Assembly (NCBI RefSeq): GCF_002776525.5
Contig: NC_045435.1
Span: forward strand, 125,762,145 to 125,826,144
DNA from: Piliocolobus tephrosceles
Taxonomy: Eukaryota; Chordata; Mammalia; Primates; Cercopithecidae
Length of the DNA: 64,000 nucleotides
Reading direction: 5' to 3'
The notes beneath the pieces are model-generated. The model saw only the letters and a program-made list of their open reading frames with translations, was not told the origin of the DNA and did not search any database. Positions 27,051 through 39,696 of the stretch are shown piece by piece; within the stretch, counting starts at the first letter, position 1, and each line of letters opens with the position of its first letter. The position numbers and the translations under genes are program-made.

Positions 27051-30000
27051 CTCTCAAAGAGTGTGACCTTTTAGTATCTATATGTGTGAGCCAGCTATTC
27101 TGTGCCAGGATATAAGGATTAATTTCTGCATTGGTCTTGCTGGTGTAGGAGAAAAAGAATAACAAATATTCTCTTTTACCTTCATCTTAGAAGCTTCACT
27201 GAGTTTTGTGTTCAAGGTCTAAGGTTATTATTAATCCCTTTTAGGAAAAATTTAAGTTGCCTTCACATTCATCAATACAACTGAAGAAAAAACTCACTGA
27301 TTTCTTTGATAAGAAGGTTGAGCACATAAAGAAATTAAAACAGGCATCTCTAGAAAGAGACTGGGAAATGTCTATTGTTTAGATGGTTAGAAGGGAGTGT
27401 AATGACCTGAATAGAGACTGGGCTTTCTGAAGATCTGGGAAACAGGGAGGATATACAAAAGTCATGCATTTGTCTTAGATGCATGCAGCAGCCCAGATGG
27501 GGAGAGAGTTGCTGGATAACTTAGCAACTGAACTCCATAAGCCAGGTCAATAGCAGTTTTCCCTTCCAGTCAGGCTTGTTGTATGGCCCAGCCACCCAAA
27601 GCTACTGCAACCAGATCTGAACACATCAATGCCCCACAAATTTTAGAAGATTCATGTTCACCTGTGGCACTTGTGGTTAAAATAATAATTAACATGACTA
27701 TTGCCATATGGAGGCACATAAACCCTGAGATGCTCTTACAAGCCAACAGAAATGTAGGAGCCAGTACTAAGTCACATAGCATGTCTTAACGACACTGCTG
27801 TGTGAGGATTTAGGACCAGCTTTAATTTTATGTAGACAAAAAAAATCTTTAAATTACCTTTATAACATCTGTATTTTGTGGAGAATGAATTTAAACAAAT
27901 AAAGTTCTGTTATGAATGTGGGGTGTGCTATCGTATTGATCTAGTTGAGGTCACTCTAACCTTGTTGTAAACTAATTTGACATTCACTGTTTTGCAAGCC
28001 TTTTGGAAGTTGCATCTAAGGATATATTGAATTTGATGAAAATAGTGCAATGTCACACACTTTCTGACAGAGAATTTATTTTTTACCCTAAGTATGTAAC
28101 ATACAAATTAAGAGAAGATATATTTACCTTAGTAACTAGCTATATGTTATGAATTGAATTTGTTATAAAGATCAATTTACTAAGGAACAAGGCTATAATA
28201 TATAATCTGATGGCTATATTGAGCTTTAAGAAATCTAAGGACCTCTATAAACACAATAAACAGATAAATACACAAATAATAAGTGTATCCTAAATCTATC
28301 TTTAGGTAAGAAGGTACCATGATGCATGAACATCATATCCGCTCCCTATGTTAGATTTTGCCCCATAGTTGACAGAAATGAATCCACCAGATTCATAACA
28401 TCAGTTATTAAATATATTCAAATCATTGCCTTTGCATGATGCTATACTTGCCTGTCAGCTTTTAATTAGATTTTGCTTCCCAGGAAGATTGGTTTATAGG
28501 TAGTAAATATGCCGGGTCATGAAGGCAGATATATTTCTCATTATCAATATTTTGGGCAATTAGGGTATGTGTGTGTTATAATGGAACTAGGAAAAGTAGA
28601 AATGTATATAAAGGGTGAGAAGGACAAAACCAGAAATTAGAGTCCCCTCAAAAGTGGTCATTGTGAGAATCTTAAATACTTTTTCCCTCATACTCAAATC
28701 CTTAGTTCTCATAATTAGTTCATTCATCATTAGAAATGCAACAGTCCAAATTTAGAAATAGCACAACAGAAACATGTTCTGATTTACTCTATCAGTTTGC
28801 AAAAGAAACCCTTTTTGAGATTTCAGGTAGAAACTATTAAGTGAGGGAAATCTGCAATTCTGCAATAGCAGTTACATCTCTACTTACATAATTTTCCATT
28901 GACACTGTTAAAATGTGCTCAAGAAGACAAGAAGTCCAGCCAAGTTGGAGAGTTTTAAGTCACTGCAGTAATGCAAATTAAAGTTCTGACTCCTAAAACA
29001 GAAAAATGCTGGTGGGAAGTTTAAGACTGTACTAACCTCTATTCCCTGCAATATTCTAAGGATGGGTGCACTTTGAGATTTACACAGTAGAGTTATACTT
29101 CAAAGCTAACTATGAATGATGCTTCAGAGTTAAAGTAGGCAGCTAAGCCCAGACTTTTAATAATCATGCATTGGTTCATATTTTGAAGTGAATTTAGTGA
29201 TGTAGAATAACTAACAGACTTTATTTAGACAAAATTTCCCCAATGTATTTACATGGTTATTTTTAAAGGATTGCATGAGTTTGTCAGACCAAACACTGAC
29301 CTCATGCATAGTCTCAAAATATTTTGCCACTTTTGTCCTGTGTTTCATCCTCTTAGTATTATAATAATGCTTATATGTTATGCTAATTCTTGCGAAATTT
29401 CAATTAGATAATCCAAGTCATATTTTAAAAGTTAGAATTCTACCTTCTGGAAATCTTCAAACTGTTACAATCATTGAGAACATTTACGCTATTTGTACAC
29501 ATTATATTATCACATCTACATTTTTAGAAGAATATTAAAGAGAAAAAATGTTTGCCATTAATCCTTTTGCTCATCACACCATTATAAATAGAGTACATTT
29601 TTCCCCTGCTTTGATTCCATAATTACATTTTCAACCCCCCAATCCTACATAAAACACTCTTTTGTTTTTCAAAGAGTTTACAAAAGGCAGAATCTAACAA
29701 CTTGTCCCTGACTAAGAAGAAAACAGGAAATGTTTTACTGGTTCTTTTCATATCACTATCTGTGTACAGTACATCACATATACCACCAATTGCTTCATAC
29801 ACATGCATGTCTCAGGCTAAAATATAAATCTGTACATTTTCTGATGTACCCCAAACTTCAGGAGATTTCAATGGCACCCTGGAGTTGAACTTTACACACA
29901 ATAAGACTTTTCAAATATCTACGCCTTATCTTCTTGTCATTTGGATTAGTGTAGTTAGTTGTAGTGTAATGGGAAAGTGGCCCAGTTTCTGTGTCAAGAT

Positions 30001-30299
30001 AATATTTTTTGAAAGCTTCCTCTTTTTGCATAAACCCAGAAATGACAAAAAATTAAAATATTTTAAATACTTTTAAATATCTAGCTATGCTTGAAAGGAA
30101 AAAATATCTATCTGTAATCTAAGCAAAGTAGTATGTTCCCTTTTATGAGAGAGAGAGAAAGAGAGAGAGAGAGAATGAATGTTAGGGAAGAAGACAAGGA
30201 GAGAACTGAGCAGACAGGGTGTGAAAAATTGAGAGAAGAAAAGAAAAAGAGAAGAAAAACAAAGATTGCCTCACAAAGAAATTGTCACAATCCAAGACA
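27051..30299. other. Unassigned AT-rich stretch
   Basis: About 3.2 kb with no recognised element. A 68-codon frame at 27583-27789 is followed by AATAAA at about 27899. The same interval is open on the other strand, and no motif is visible, so it is not called as a gene. The (GA)n repeat is listed separately. Confidence 0.4.
30147..30176. repeat. (GA)n microsatellite
   Basis: A run of GA dinucleotides with one 'aaa' interruption, followed by a purine-rich region to about 30260. Confidence 0.9.
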
Positions 30300-30960
30300 C
30301 TCAAAAAAGAAATAATTTTGGAAGTTAAGTTCATAAAATATAATAATGAAGTTTATGAGAAGCACCTGCACCATGAAAGTGGGTACTCAACATCCAAAAA
30401 TAAGGGATTGTACCATCTAAGAAAATAGAGATAAAATAAATCTGCAAAGACCTTTAAAGTACATGTCTTTGAAAATCCTCATAAATAAAGATGTAAGTAG
30501 TATCTACAAAATAAAATGGAAAGTTTAAGATATGAACAGACAATTGTTAAATCATAGATTTAAATATTTTAAAAGGCCCATTTGAGACCTTAAAAATAAA
30601 AAAAGCTTATTGATATTTTAAAAGAAACAATGAATAAGCTAAATAATAATAATAAGCTAATTAATAATGAATAAACGAATGACTAGAAACACGAAACTGA
30701 TAAAATATCAAAGTAGTAGGACCAGAATAATAGAGATTGGAAGCTTAGACAAATTGAGGAAAAATAGAAATAGACTACATAATTCTATGCTCAGTGAAAT
30801 ACTATCAAATAATGAAAAAATATTTTCTAAATATGAAGTCTAAAAATGTTGTTATCTTAGACCCACTTTGAAAGAACTACCAAATAACACAGTTTAAAAA
30901 GAGAAAACAGTAACCTGGAAAGAAGTTGTGAGATGCAAGCATCTAGAAGTGCCTGTAACA
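30300..30960 (+). repeat. Possible ancient L1/HAL1 ORF1-like remnant
   Basis: The A-rich strand composition and words such as 'aaaagaaacaatgaataagc' and 'ggaagcttagacaaattgag' resemble the ORF1 part of old L1M/HAL1 elements on the plus strand. No reading frame survives. The case rests mainly on the better match at 32150-32870 in the same orientation. Confidence 0.3.
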
Positions 30961-32149
30961 TTTCTACTTGCTAACTCTTACTTACTTCATTAATATAAAA
31001 TACCTTACTGCCAATAGGAACAAAATTAGATAGTCCGGTTGAGCATCCCCTGCCATCGATTGTTGTAAAATTCAGGATGATTTTATTCTACAACACAGAG
31101 GTCAAATTATCAATATTTTGAAACCTTGCTAGTTTGATGAACAGATTTCCAAAGATTAGTGAACCCCTCCTTTGTACTTGTAGTTTCTAACATGATTTCA
31201 TCTGGTTATGAGTATGAGGCATATGTTCTATGAACTGAATTCCCATTGCATGGTTAAGTCTGAACGATGACCTTGAAAAGTCCATCTCTGGTTTCTGTAC
31301 CCTTTACAGACATCTGAAACTAACTGTTTCTATCAGAACAGCATGTCAGGTGCAAGATGACAAAACAAGTGCTCTGAGAGGCAAGAAACTGAAGATAATG
31401 ACCTTTTTCAGTTCTGGAATGGTGGAAGGAGAAGTATTATCTGCTGCTACTCCATCAACTGCTTAATATCCAGTAAGTCGTACTGTGGCTGGTGTCAAAG
31501 CCTGTGAGGTGCACAAAGCTACCAGTCAGTTGGGCAAATGAGCAAGATAGAAAACTGCAGGTTAAATGCTTAAAATGGATACATGATATAGACATTGACC
31601 AATCCTTCACATCACATTGAGTGGTCTGAACATTCTGGTTACACTAATTTTGTCTTTTATTGTTTGTTGTTAATCTGTAAGTACTTACTTCAGGGTTGCT
31701 AACTCATTATTATTTCTCAGCAAACTATTTTGGAAGCAACAAACCAAAATACATGCATATGTTTATTGAAAACTTAAGTACCAAATGTCCATTTCTTAAG
31801 AAAGTTGATTATAAATGTATAAATTGCCTAAAATGTTTGTCTACATTTGCCATCTATCATGGAAGTCAGAGAGAGATCACTGGCCAAGTGAAAACCAGAA
31901 GACATAATCTACTAGAGAAATACTAGTATCTCCTTCAAAAGCAAATGGTGAATTTAAAAAGATTATCCACAAAGCCAGTGACTCAACAAATATAGCTAAA
32001 GAGGGTGCACTTACATGTTACTTAACAAAATATGATTCTTCATTTAGATCATTTAGACTGTTTTCTAAAATTAGTTTGCTCATTTGTTATTCTAGGTTTT
32101 CTTACACATACACAGAATGTACTGTGATAACTATAAATGTGTTGACTCT
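30961..32149. other. Unassigned stretch
   Basis: More balanced base composition than its neighbours (about 31020-31520), but no family or gene recognised. A 76-codon frame at 31696-31926 has no motif. Confidence 0.4.
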
Positions 32150-32870
32150 ACTACTAGAAAACTAAACAACTGAATTGTATCAGAAATCAAAGTTGAAATG
32201 AGATAAGATTTAAATCTGTATGACAGTAATCATAAATACAAACACTTGGGGATTGCAACTAAAAAGAAATTTATAAGCTTAAATGTACATATTAGCAAAT
32301 CAAAAGGGTTCAAAGTTTTAAAAGTTTAAGCCAAATAAAGCAAAATAAGAAATAATAAAATTAAGATAATAAATGAAATTGAAAACATAGACTAATAAAC
32401 TAATAGGCAAACTTAATAAAGTTTATCAAAGAAAAAAGTGTGAGGGCACACACAAACAACGTACATATGAAGACATAATATAGCTTTTTAACAATAGAAA
32501 TTGTATGCATATTTGATGATACTAAATTTGAAAACTTAGAAAAAACAGATACTTTTTTAGAAAGTATATCTCACCAACATTGACATAAGAAGAAATAGAA
32601 TATGTCAATAAACTTCCAACCACTACCAAAAAAATCAAATTTGTAGTTAAAATCTTAAATGTACATAAACAGACATGCATAAACCATCAGACCCAGATAG
32701 TTTTATAAGAAGGTAATAGAAAAAATTAAGGAACCTAAAACTAGTATCTTTTACAATTTGCTGCAAAGAATAGAAAAAAAATAAATGTTAATTAAACAAA
32801 TTTTGTGAGACTAATATAACCTTGATTTAAAAAAAAAGAAGAGAAAAATCTTTGGGGAGCTTTGTTCAAG
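32150..32870 (+). repeat. Ancient L1M/HAL1-like ORF2 remnant, plus strand
   Basis: The order 'taagaagaaatagaatatgt', 'accatcagacccagatagtt', 'tttgctgcaaagaatagaaa' and 'gagactaatataaccttgat' follows the L1 ORF2 region around the PGPDGF motif and onward in old L1M elements. It is highly diverged with many stops, and indels are evident. Confidence 0.5.
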
Positions 32871-35800
32871 AATATAGAGCTAAATAGGGCTTTCTCCATA
32901 TATAGTATGTGGGTGTGTGTATAAATTATGATTAATTGAAGAATTGAAGTTAACCAAAGAAACACATTAATAATTTAATGTATTAAACATGTTTAAACAC
33001 ATTAAATAATAATATATATGTTTATGAATACATATATATAGTAAAAATAGATAATAAGCTGGCATGGGATTGATAGAGGAACATGTTCACCTCAAAGTGA
33101 ATGGGATGAATTGGGAATGAAAGGATCAGGATGCTGCTTTAGTAGTATCTAATTTATTTTTTTTAAAGAGAAAACTTTGAAGCTAATATTGAAAATATTA
33201 GCATCTTTTAAAATTTTGGTGGTATACTCATGGGTGTGTGTTGCTTTCTTTGCTTGAAATATTTAATAATTACATATATATTTATTTTCATTTTTGTAAT
33301 GATACACTAACTACTGAAACTTCTTCATTGCCATGTGATTGGTCAGGTACCCCAAAATATCACTCTCTGCACATCTCTTCTTTGAGGTTTAGTTTCTCCC
33401 AACTTCCAGTCTCCTGCATGGGGATTTCTCTGGCTGCCAGTACATTTGAAATCAAACGCCTCTTCTCAGCACACTACCTCAATCTCTCCTTCCAATATAT
33501 CTGGCTTCTTAGAGTACAGAATGCAATTGCTCCAAAATATACATCACAGTTTTTTTTGAGGGCCGGGCTGGACTAATAACTTTACTGTGTGGAATAAAAT
33601 AGATATTCAGGGATTCTAATAGTTCTTTCGGCCCCTCCAAATATTCCCTCAACCCTTAGTTGTTATTACATCATTTATTTCCATCTTTCCAATGACCCGG
33701 TTTCTTGAATTTCTGAGTTATTCTAGGGTTTGACAGATGAATCAACTAACAATTATTAGCACCACTCCCCCACCCCCACCCCCTGCATGCCCCCCATGTT
33801 TTTAGGTTTCAGCCTCTTCCACTTTAAGGTACTTCTCACCCAACTATGAACTTCCCATCTTAAAAAAATGTGCTGATGTCCTGCCAGCACTCACCCACTG
33901 TTACCTGCCCCCATCATTCCCTTTGCTCTTGTGGATGTGGATGTTTTCAAAAATGTAATTACTGTTATTTTTTACTTTATATAAAATATTTTTATATAGT
34001 ACTACTGGATGCAAAGTTAAGAGAACGTTCTGAAATAAATCTAATAATAGGGTATTGGAGCACCAATAAAATGTTTGCCCTTAGCTAAGACTTACAGGCA
34101 AGCAATGCTTCAAAGTCATGCATCTTAATATGTTTTAAAGTAAAAGAAGTAATTTTACCCAGCAGATACTTAAGTCTTTTAAGTTTTTAAAGAAGTTCCG
34201 TTTAAATTCATTTTCTTCATCCCATTGTCTGATTGTCTTATAGACAGTGAATTGGCCATTTTAGTGAGGGGTCCAATATATGATTTTCTTGGGGATATCA
34301 GAGTTTCTTTTCAAAGGCTAGGAGTTTCAAACTTATGGTCTGTAGATCTCACAAGTATTTTGTTTGGTTTTTGTGTTAACAATAAAATTGAATATGCATT
34401 TAGTTGAGATGTGTCCTGTCCTGTTCACAAGGAATCCCATACTCCTGACTGCTTCAGTCCCCTCCTTAATTTGCATATTTAACTTATCTTCCTGTACCCT
34501 ATAGGTAATTTGAGTTCATAATCCCTGAATTCTCAGCAAATTGAACCAGAGCCTTTCAAATGAACTCAGCCCTCAACAATGATAGAAAAACTACTAAGCA
34601 TCTATATTACAAAGAAATCTGAAATGATATCTTCCTTTTACAGACACTGACAAAGTAGAAAAGAAAAGTATAGGTTTGGTAAGTTACACCACAACTGCTT
34701 TTTATTAGTACTTTAGACAGTATCAGAGAAACACAGATGCCCTTTGTTCTTAATCCAGATTAGTTGATGAATCAGCTTTAAATATTCAGATATGAGGAAA
34801 ATACTCTCTTTTGTTTGGGTAGAACCCTAAGAATTTCAGTAAAAAGCTGATGCTTTCACCTTGAAATGTCTGTCATCTCCTTTCACGAGCTGGAGGGCTG
34901 GCTCCCTGAGGAAAAGCCTGGCCAACAGAGCAAAGCCCAGCGAACACCCCATCTCAAGTTTTATGAGTTCTTAATGGCTTGAATCACTTGTAGGTGTTTT
35001 TAATACCTGCTGTCAGTTTGGAAATGTTTCTCACTTGGCAACTGGATAAGGACAATAAACTTGTCAAGCAGTCAACTAACTATTCAATCTATTATTAAAA
35101 ACATAAAATCCGAAGAAATGGAAAAGCTGTTTAGGTCTGTAGATTCCTCTCACTAGCACTTTTCAGCCATAATATTTTTTTAAAAGCACTTCCTGAAGTT
35201 TATTCCCTTATTACAAGAATTATCAGAGAAGAAATTATGTGGTAATAATCTGGTGCTCTTTCTAAACAACAAAAAGGAACAATAAATATGAGAAGATATT
35301 TATATTATGTGCTTTTAATAACTGTTGCTAGTCACAAACACATTATTTTAATTAAGGAAAAGCTGAGCAGAAATAGGTTATGATAAGTAACTGTGGCTAA
35401 CCCTTTTCTCTCCAGAAAAAAAATTATAACGATAAATGTGAATTTTTGTTTCAGAAGAAAATAAGCAACTTCATTGAACACACAACTTCAATTCCCAGAC
35501 TCAGGTTTTATTTCATTGCTCCTGGAAATAAACTCTTCCTTTACATGCTAAAATATATCTTTTTCAAAATAATTGATATCCACTGAGTAACAAAATGGTG
35601 CTTGAAAATGTTATAAGAATTGCAATTAATAAGACCTCTCCATTATTATTCAGGAATAGAGCTAAAATTTTTGAAAGACATTAACTCACCAGAGATAAGT
35701 ACTCTGCGTATTAAATAAGACCAAGGGTTGCAAAATTACTCAAAAAAATAAAAGCCTTTCAATCGAGCTTTGGCCTGGTAAATTTCATCAAAATGATTCT

Positions 35801-36042
35801 CATTGTCATGCGGACTCTTTCAATGTGAACAAACAGCAAATTCATTTTGACCAGTAATCTGTTAGTTTGTACTTAGCTGTAATAGGTTTAGGGGTCAAAA
35901 TGCAATAGATTATAAACAGGAAATAATTAAGGAGTTACAACCTCACAGCCTATATACTTAAGCAGTATTTTGTTTGGCCTGATTATAAGAAAATAGAATT
36001 TGAATTTAGGTGAGGCATACACTGTCTTAATCTTCACGGGTA
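32871..36042. other. Unassigned AT-rich stretch
   Basis: No gene seen. Contains a C-rich patch at 33765-33800 and, from about 34840 to 35900, sequence with no repeat signature. That repeat-free part is a candidate for conserved non-coding sequence that only an alignment could test. Confidence 0.4.
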
Positions 36043-36600
36043 CCAATATTCCTGTGGTAGACAGAATACTAAGATGGTCCCAAAATTCATTCTCACTGAG
36101 GCATATCACCACTTGAATGTATCGTCCTCCTCTTGAATGTGGCCAGGACCTGTAACTATGATGGATGCCACTTCCATGATTAGGTTGGATAGATTGCAAA
36201 GGTGAAGGGACTTTTGCAGGTGCATTTAAGTTTCCTTATCAGTTGACTTTGAGTTATTAAAAAAGACTTGATCCTAAGTGGGCCTGACCTAATTGGCTGT
36301 GCTCTTTGAAAGAAGGTCTTAGCCCTTTCTCCAGCAGCAGAAGTGCTTTCCTGCTGGCCTTGAAGAAACCAACAGTCGAGTTGTAAACTACCTATGGAGA
36401 GGGCCTGCCTCCGAGAGTTGAGGACCTGAGTTCCCTAACTGCAAGGAACTGAATTCTACCAACAACCTAACTGAACTTGGAATAAGACCTTGAGTTCCCA
36501 GATTCCTGGCCTCCTGAAACTGAGATCATAAACATATGTCATTTTAATCTGCTAAATGTGTGATAATTTGTAGCATAACAACAGAAAACTAATATATTTC
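36043..36600 (+). mobile_element. Old LTR (ERVL/MaLR class), plus strand
   Basis: Begins 'tgtggtagacagaatactaa', has 'gcaaaggtgaagggactttt', 'gatcctaagtgggcctgacc' and 'cctggcctcctgaaactgag', and ends near 'acaacagaaaactaatata'. This is the TG...TA layout of a mammal-wide ERVL/MaLR-type LTR whose exact subfamily I cannot name. No internal region is attached. Confidence 0.55.
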
Positions 36601-36715
36601 TTGGTGCCTCAGCACCCACTGTAGTTCAGATATATCCTCTTTCCCATTCTTTTACAACCTAGAAAGATTTTATAATGTTATGATCAGTTTCAGTTACTAA
36701 AACTTGTCCCTGTCC

Positions 36716-36849
36716 AGCCACTATGCCTGGTCAAGAGGAATAGGTAAATGGAAATGCAATTAAAATTAACATTTAACATTTTATTTTAACAATTTAACAT
36801 TTTAACTTCATATCCATTTACCTATTCCTCTTGGCCAGGCATAGTGGCT
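36716..36849. repeat. Long quasi-palindrome spanning an Alu 5' boundary
   Basis: Arms of 37 bp (36716-36752 and 36813-36849) are reverse complements with one mismatch, separated by a 60-bp AT-rich loop. The right arm contains the genomic flank plus the first 17 bp of the Alu monomer that starts at 36833. The left arm is the inverted copy of that junction, including the Alu start. A fold-back template switch after Alu insertion fits best. Confidence 0.85.
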
Positions 36850-36961
36850 CATGCCTGCAATCTCTGCACTTTGGGAGGCTAAGGCAGGAGGATTGCTTGA
36901 ACCTAGGAGTTTAAGATCAGCCTGGACAACATAGCAAGACCCCATCTCTATTAACAAAAAA
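36833..36961 (+). mobile_element. Alu left monomer (FLAM/AluJ-like)
   Basis: About 125 bp from 'ggccaggcatagtggctcat' to 'ccccatctctattaacaaa', corresponding to a single left monomer with its A-rich end. No right arm follows. It could be a free left Alu monomer or a truncated AluJ. Confidence 0.8.
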
Positions 36962-38599
36962 TTATTTTCTCATCCACTACAAGCTACAGCTGAGGTGTTG
37001 TCTGCTTGGAGTGGTGTGGATAGAATTTTGCTTTTCCTCTAATTTCAGGGTCTTCCTCTAATTTCAGTTCCTATGTTGGGTGAAATAAATGGGAGAAGGG
37101 AACCCAGAAATATTGTTACATGTGTGTTTGTGGTGAGTGATTTGATCTACTTCATCTGGCTTATTCAGTCCGCAGAAGTGTTGTGCATGCTTTTCACAGG
37201 ACCATGGCCAGCTTCACTCTGGCCTCCTCTGTTGCTGAGTATCTCTCAGAGAGGGGCAGCTGGACTCCCTTGATCTCCTGCCAGTGGACTATTCCCCAAA
37301 TGCCTTCTCCAGATGAAAAGGACTATTATTGGTCATGGCACCTGACTGGGGAGCCCAAGAGCTCCTGTCCCTTCTCTCTCTCTTGCACTCCCACACCTGA
37401 GAGCCTTGGGTATGTAGAGGTTCTCTTCTGTGGTTTCTGAGGATTATGGAGAACTGGGAAGGAAAAGGTTATCCCCAGCTCCTGCAAAATTATGCCACAG
37501 TCTTTTCAAGCCCTGCTGGAAAGTCCCTTCAATTTTTCTGCCTTCTGAAATAAATATGAAGAAACAAGTCTCTATGTTCACAAATGCCCTTTAATTTAAT
37601 TTCAAGGGATCCATGTTAGCTTCTCACAAAACCAGGAGCAATATCAGGTTTGGTCTACATATTTTTTCACTCAATATGTTTTCATACAGAGAAAGAAAAT
37701 AGAGCTTTATTTCCTGTACGCCTCTCCATACACTCATCAGTCTATACCGGTGTATTGTAAACCCTCATCCATTCTATCATAGCTCTATTGCTGTCAGAAG
37801 AAGAACAACCTCTCACATTGAGAATTCTACTCCCCTCATGACTGGCTTCTCTTTGCTCTACCACTTCCCATCTTCTTTTTATATAGACTGGAAGATATTT
37901 GTTTAGGGGACAGGGAGTGGGTGTCCATGTGTGAGGTGAGTAACATACCTTTGGTTTGGGTCACATGTAAAGTCCTTTAGGGTGGAGTCTGGATTTTAAT
38001 ACTGTATATCAGTTGTACTTTTCTTTAGAGTTCAGAGTATAAGAGACATTTTTTCTCAAATGTGAGCTTTTGTTAAACTTCCTGAGCTGTGGGAAAAGTC
38101 CCACAAACATCTCACTGCATAGTTAATTGTTTCAAAACAGTAAAACCAGCTATCTGAGAAGAGGAAATTGTAAAGCTTTAAAGGCCAACAACATCCATGC
38201 TCCTTTTTTTTCTCCTCCCACAAAATAAAATGTGCTTATTCACTATTGATGGTTAGAGCAAGCTGTCAAAAAAATTCTGTTCACTATCCTTCCTACTGAT
38301 ACTATGAGAAATGAAAGAAAAAGGAAGAAACGCAGATTTTAAGTTTGATTTGTCACACATTAGACTCTCAGCCAGTGACAGCACCGACTGGATACAAAAC
38401 CATCACAAAAAAACAAACTTCTTTTCAAGAAACTGTGGATATACTCCCTTGTTGATCTCAGGGCTCAGACTGTCTTGTGTCTGTGATCGCTTCTAGACAA
38501 GTATCAGGTGTTGAGAGTATCTCCCACAGTTACAAATGAAACAAACAAACCTGCAAAGCTGCACATCCACTCAGGAAAGTATACATTTTCATTGTTGAG
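36962..38599. other. Unassigned stretch, GC-richer at its left end
   Basis: The segment 37035-37440 is richer in G+C than its flanks and contains a short tandem repeat of 'cctctaatttcag' (37036-37068). Two overlapping frames (37073-37273, 37183-37440) show no motif. No repeat family recognised in the rest. Confidence 0.4.
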
Positions 38600-39617
38600 T
38601 CCTTTTTTAATTTATAAACTTTATGTTTAATATAACTTTTAGGTTCACAGCAAAATTAATCAGAAGGTACAGAGATTTCCCATATACCCCTAACTCCCAA
38701 TATGCATAGCCTCCCCCATTATCAACATCTCCCACCAAAGTGGTACATTTGTTCCAACTGATGAACATACATTGCCACATCACTACTATTTAAAGTCCAT
38801 AGTTTGAATTAAGGTACACTCTTGGTATTGTATATTCCATGGGTTTTGACAAATATATAATGACATGTATCAACCATTGTAATATGGTGCAGAAGAATAT
38901 GGAAATTTCATTGCCCTAAATTTCCACTGTGCTCTGCGTATTCATCCTGCCCTTTCCCCTAACCCCTGGCAACCACTAATTTATTTACTGTCTCCATAGT
39001 GTTACTTTTTCCAGAATGATATAGAATTGGAATCAAACAGTATGCAGCCTTTTCACATTGGCTTCTTTCACTTAGTAATAAGCATTTGATGTTCTTTCAT
39101 GTCTTTTCAGGGCTTAATAGTTCATCCTTTTAGTGTGGAATAATATTCCATTGTCTGAATGTACCAGTCTATTTATCCACTCACCTACTGAAGAACATCT
39201 TGGTTAAATATGTTATGTGTTTCATAGCCCGATATATGCTCTCCCTTGATTAATGTCCATATAACCTTGAGAAGAATTTTTAATCTGCTGTTGTTGAATG
39301 AAGTATTCTATGGATGTCAATTAGATCCAGTTAATTGACGGTGCCATTGAGTTCAACTGCTTTTACAGATTTTCTACCCACTGAATCTGTCCATTTCTGA
39401 TAGAGAAGAATTAGTCTCCAAGTATAAAGGTAGATGTATCTATTTCTCCTTGCAGTACTATAAGTTTTTGTTTCACATGTCTGGGTCCTCTGTTGTTAGG
39501 TGCATACACATTAAGGATCCACTTCTTGGAGCATTTACCACTTTGTCCTTATGTAATGCTCCTCTTTATGCCTGATAATGTCCTTTGCTCCGATGTCTGT
39601 TATCTCTTGGATTAGTA
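38600..39617 (-). mobile_element. Ancient L1M fragment, minus strand (left part, host of the nest)
   Basis: 'aacttttaggttcacagcaaa', 'ccaaagtggtacatttgttc', 'ccctggcaaccactaattta' and 'ggaataatattccattgtct' are the reverse-oriented 3' UTR and end of ORF2 of old L1M elements. After an internal deletion, ORF2 endonuclease-region words follow ('gatagagaagaattagtctc', 'tcttggattagtata'). The element is cut at the TA dinucleotide 39616-39617 by a MITE and resumes at about 63014. Confidence 0.7.
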
Positions 39618-39696
39618 TAGTCAGCTCTCTGTATCCGTGTGCTCTGAATCCTCGAATTCAACCAACCATGGGCCAAAAATATCCCCAAAAGGGAAT
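39618..39696 (+). mobile_element. MER2-like Tigger MITE, left part
   Basis: Starts with a terminal inverted repeat (tagtcagctctctgtatcc) that pairs with the other end of the element at 62993-63011. It continues with 'gaattcaaccaaccatgg', typical of MER2 as I remember it. A TA target duplication flanks the element (39616-39617 and 63012-63013). It is split by a 23-kb L1-based insertion with target duplication 39679-39696 / 62758-62776. Confidence 0.75.

Noticed and set aside
27583..27789. 68-codon frame followed by an AATAAA about 110 bases later, resembling a short last exon
   Set aside because: The same interval is open on the opposite strand, no splice acceptor or homology is visible, and frames of this length are common by chance.
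37073..37440. GC-richer segment with overlapping frames, possible processed pseudogene
   Set aside because: No protein family recognised, no poly-A tail and no target duplications. Left as unassigned.
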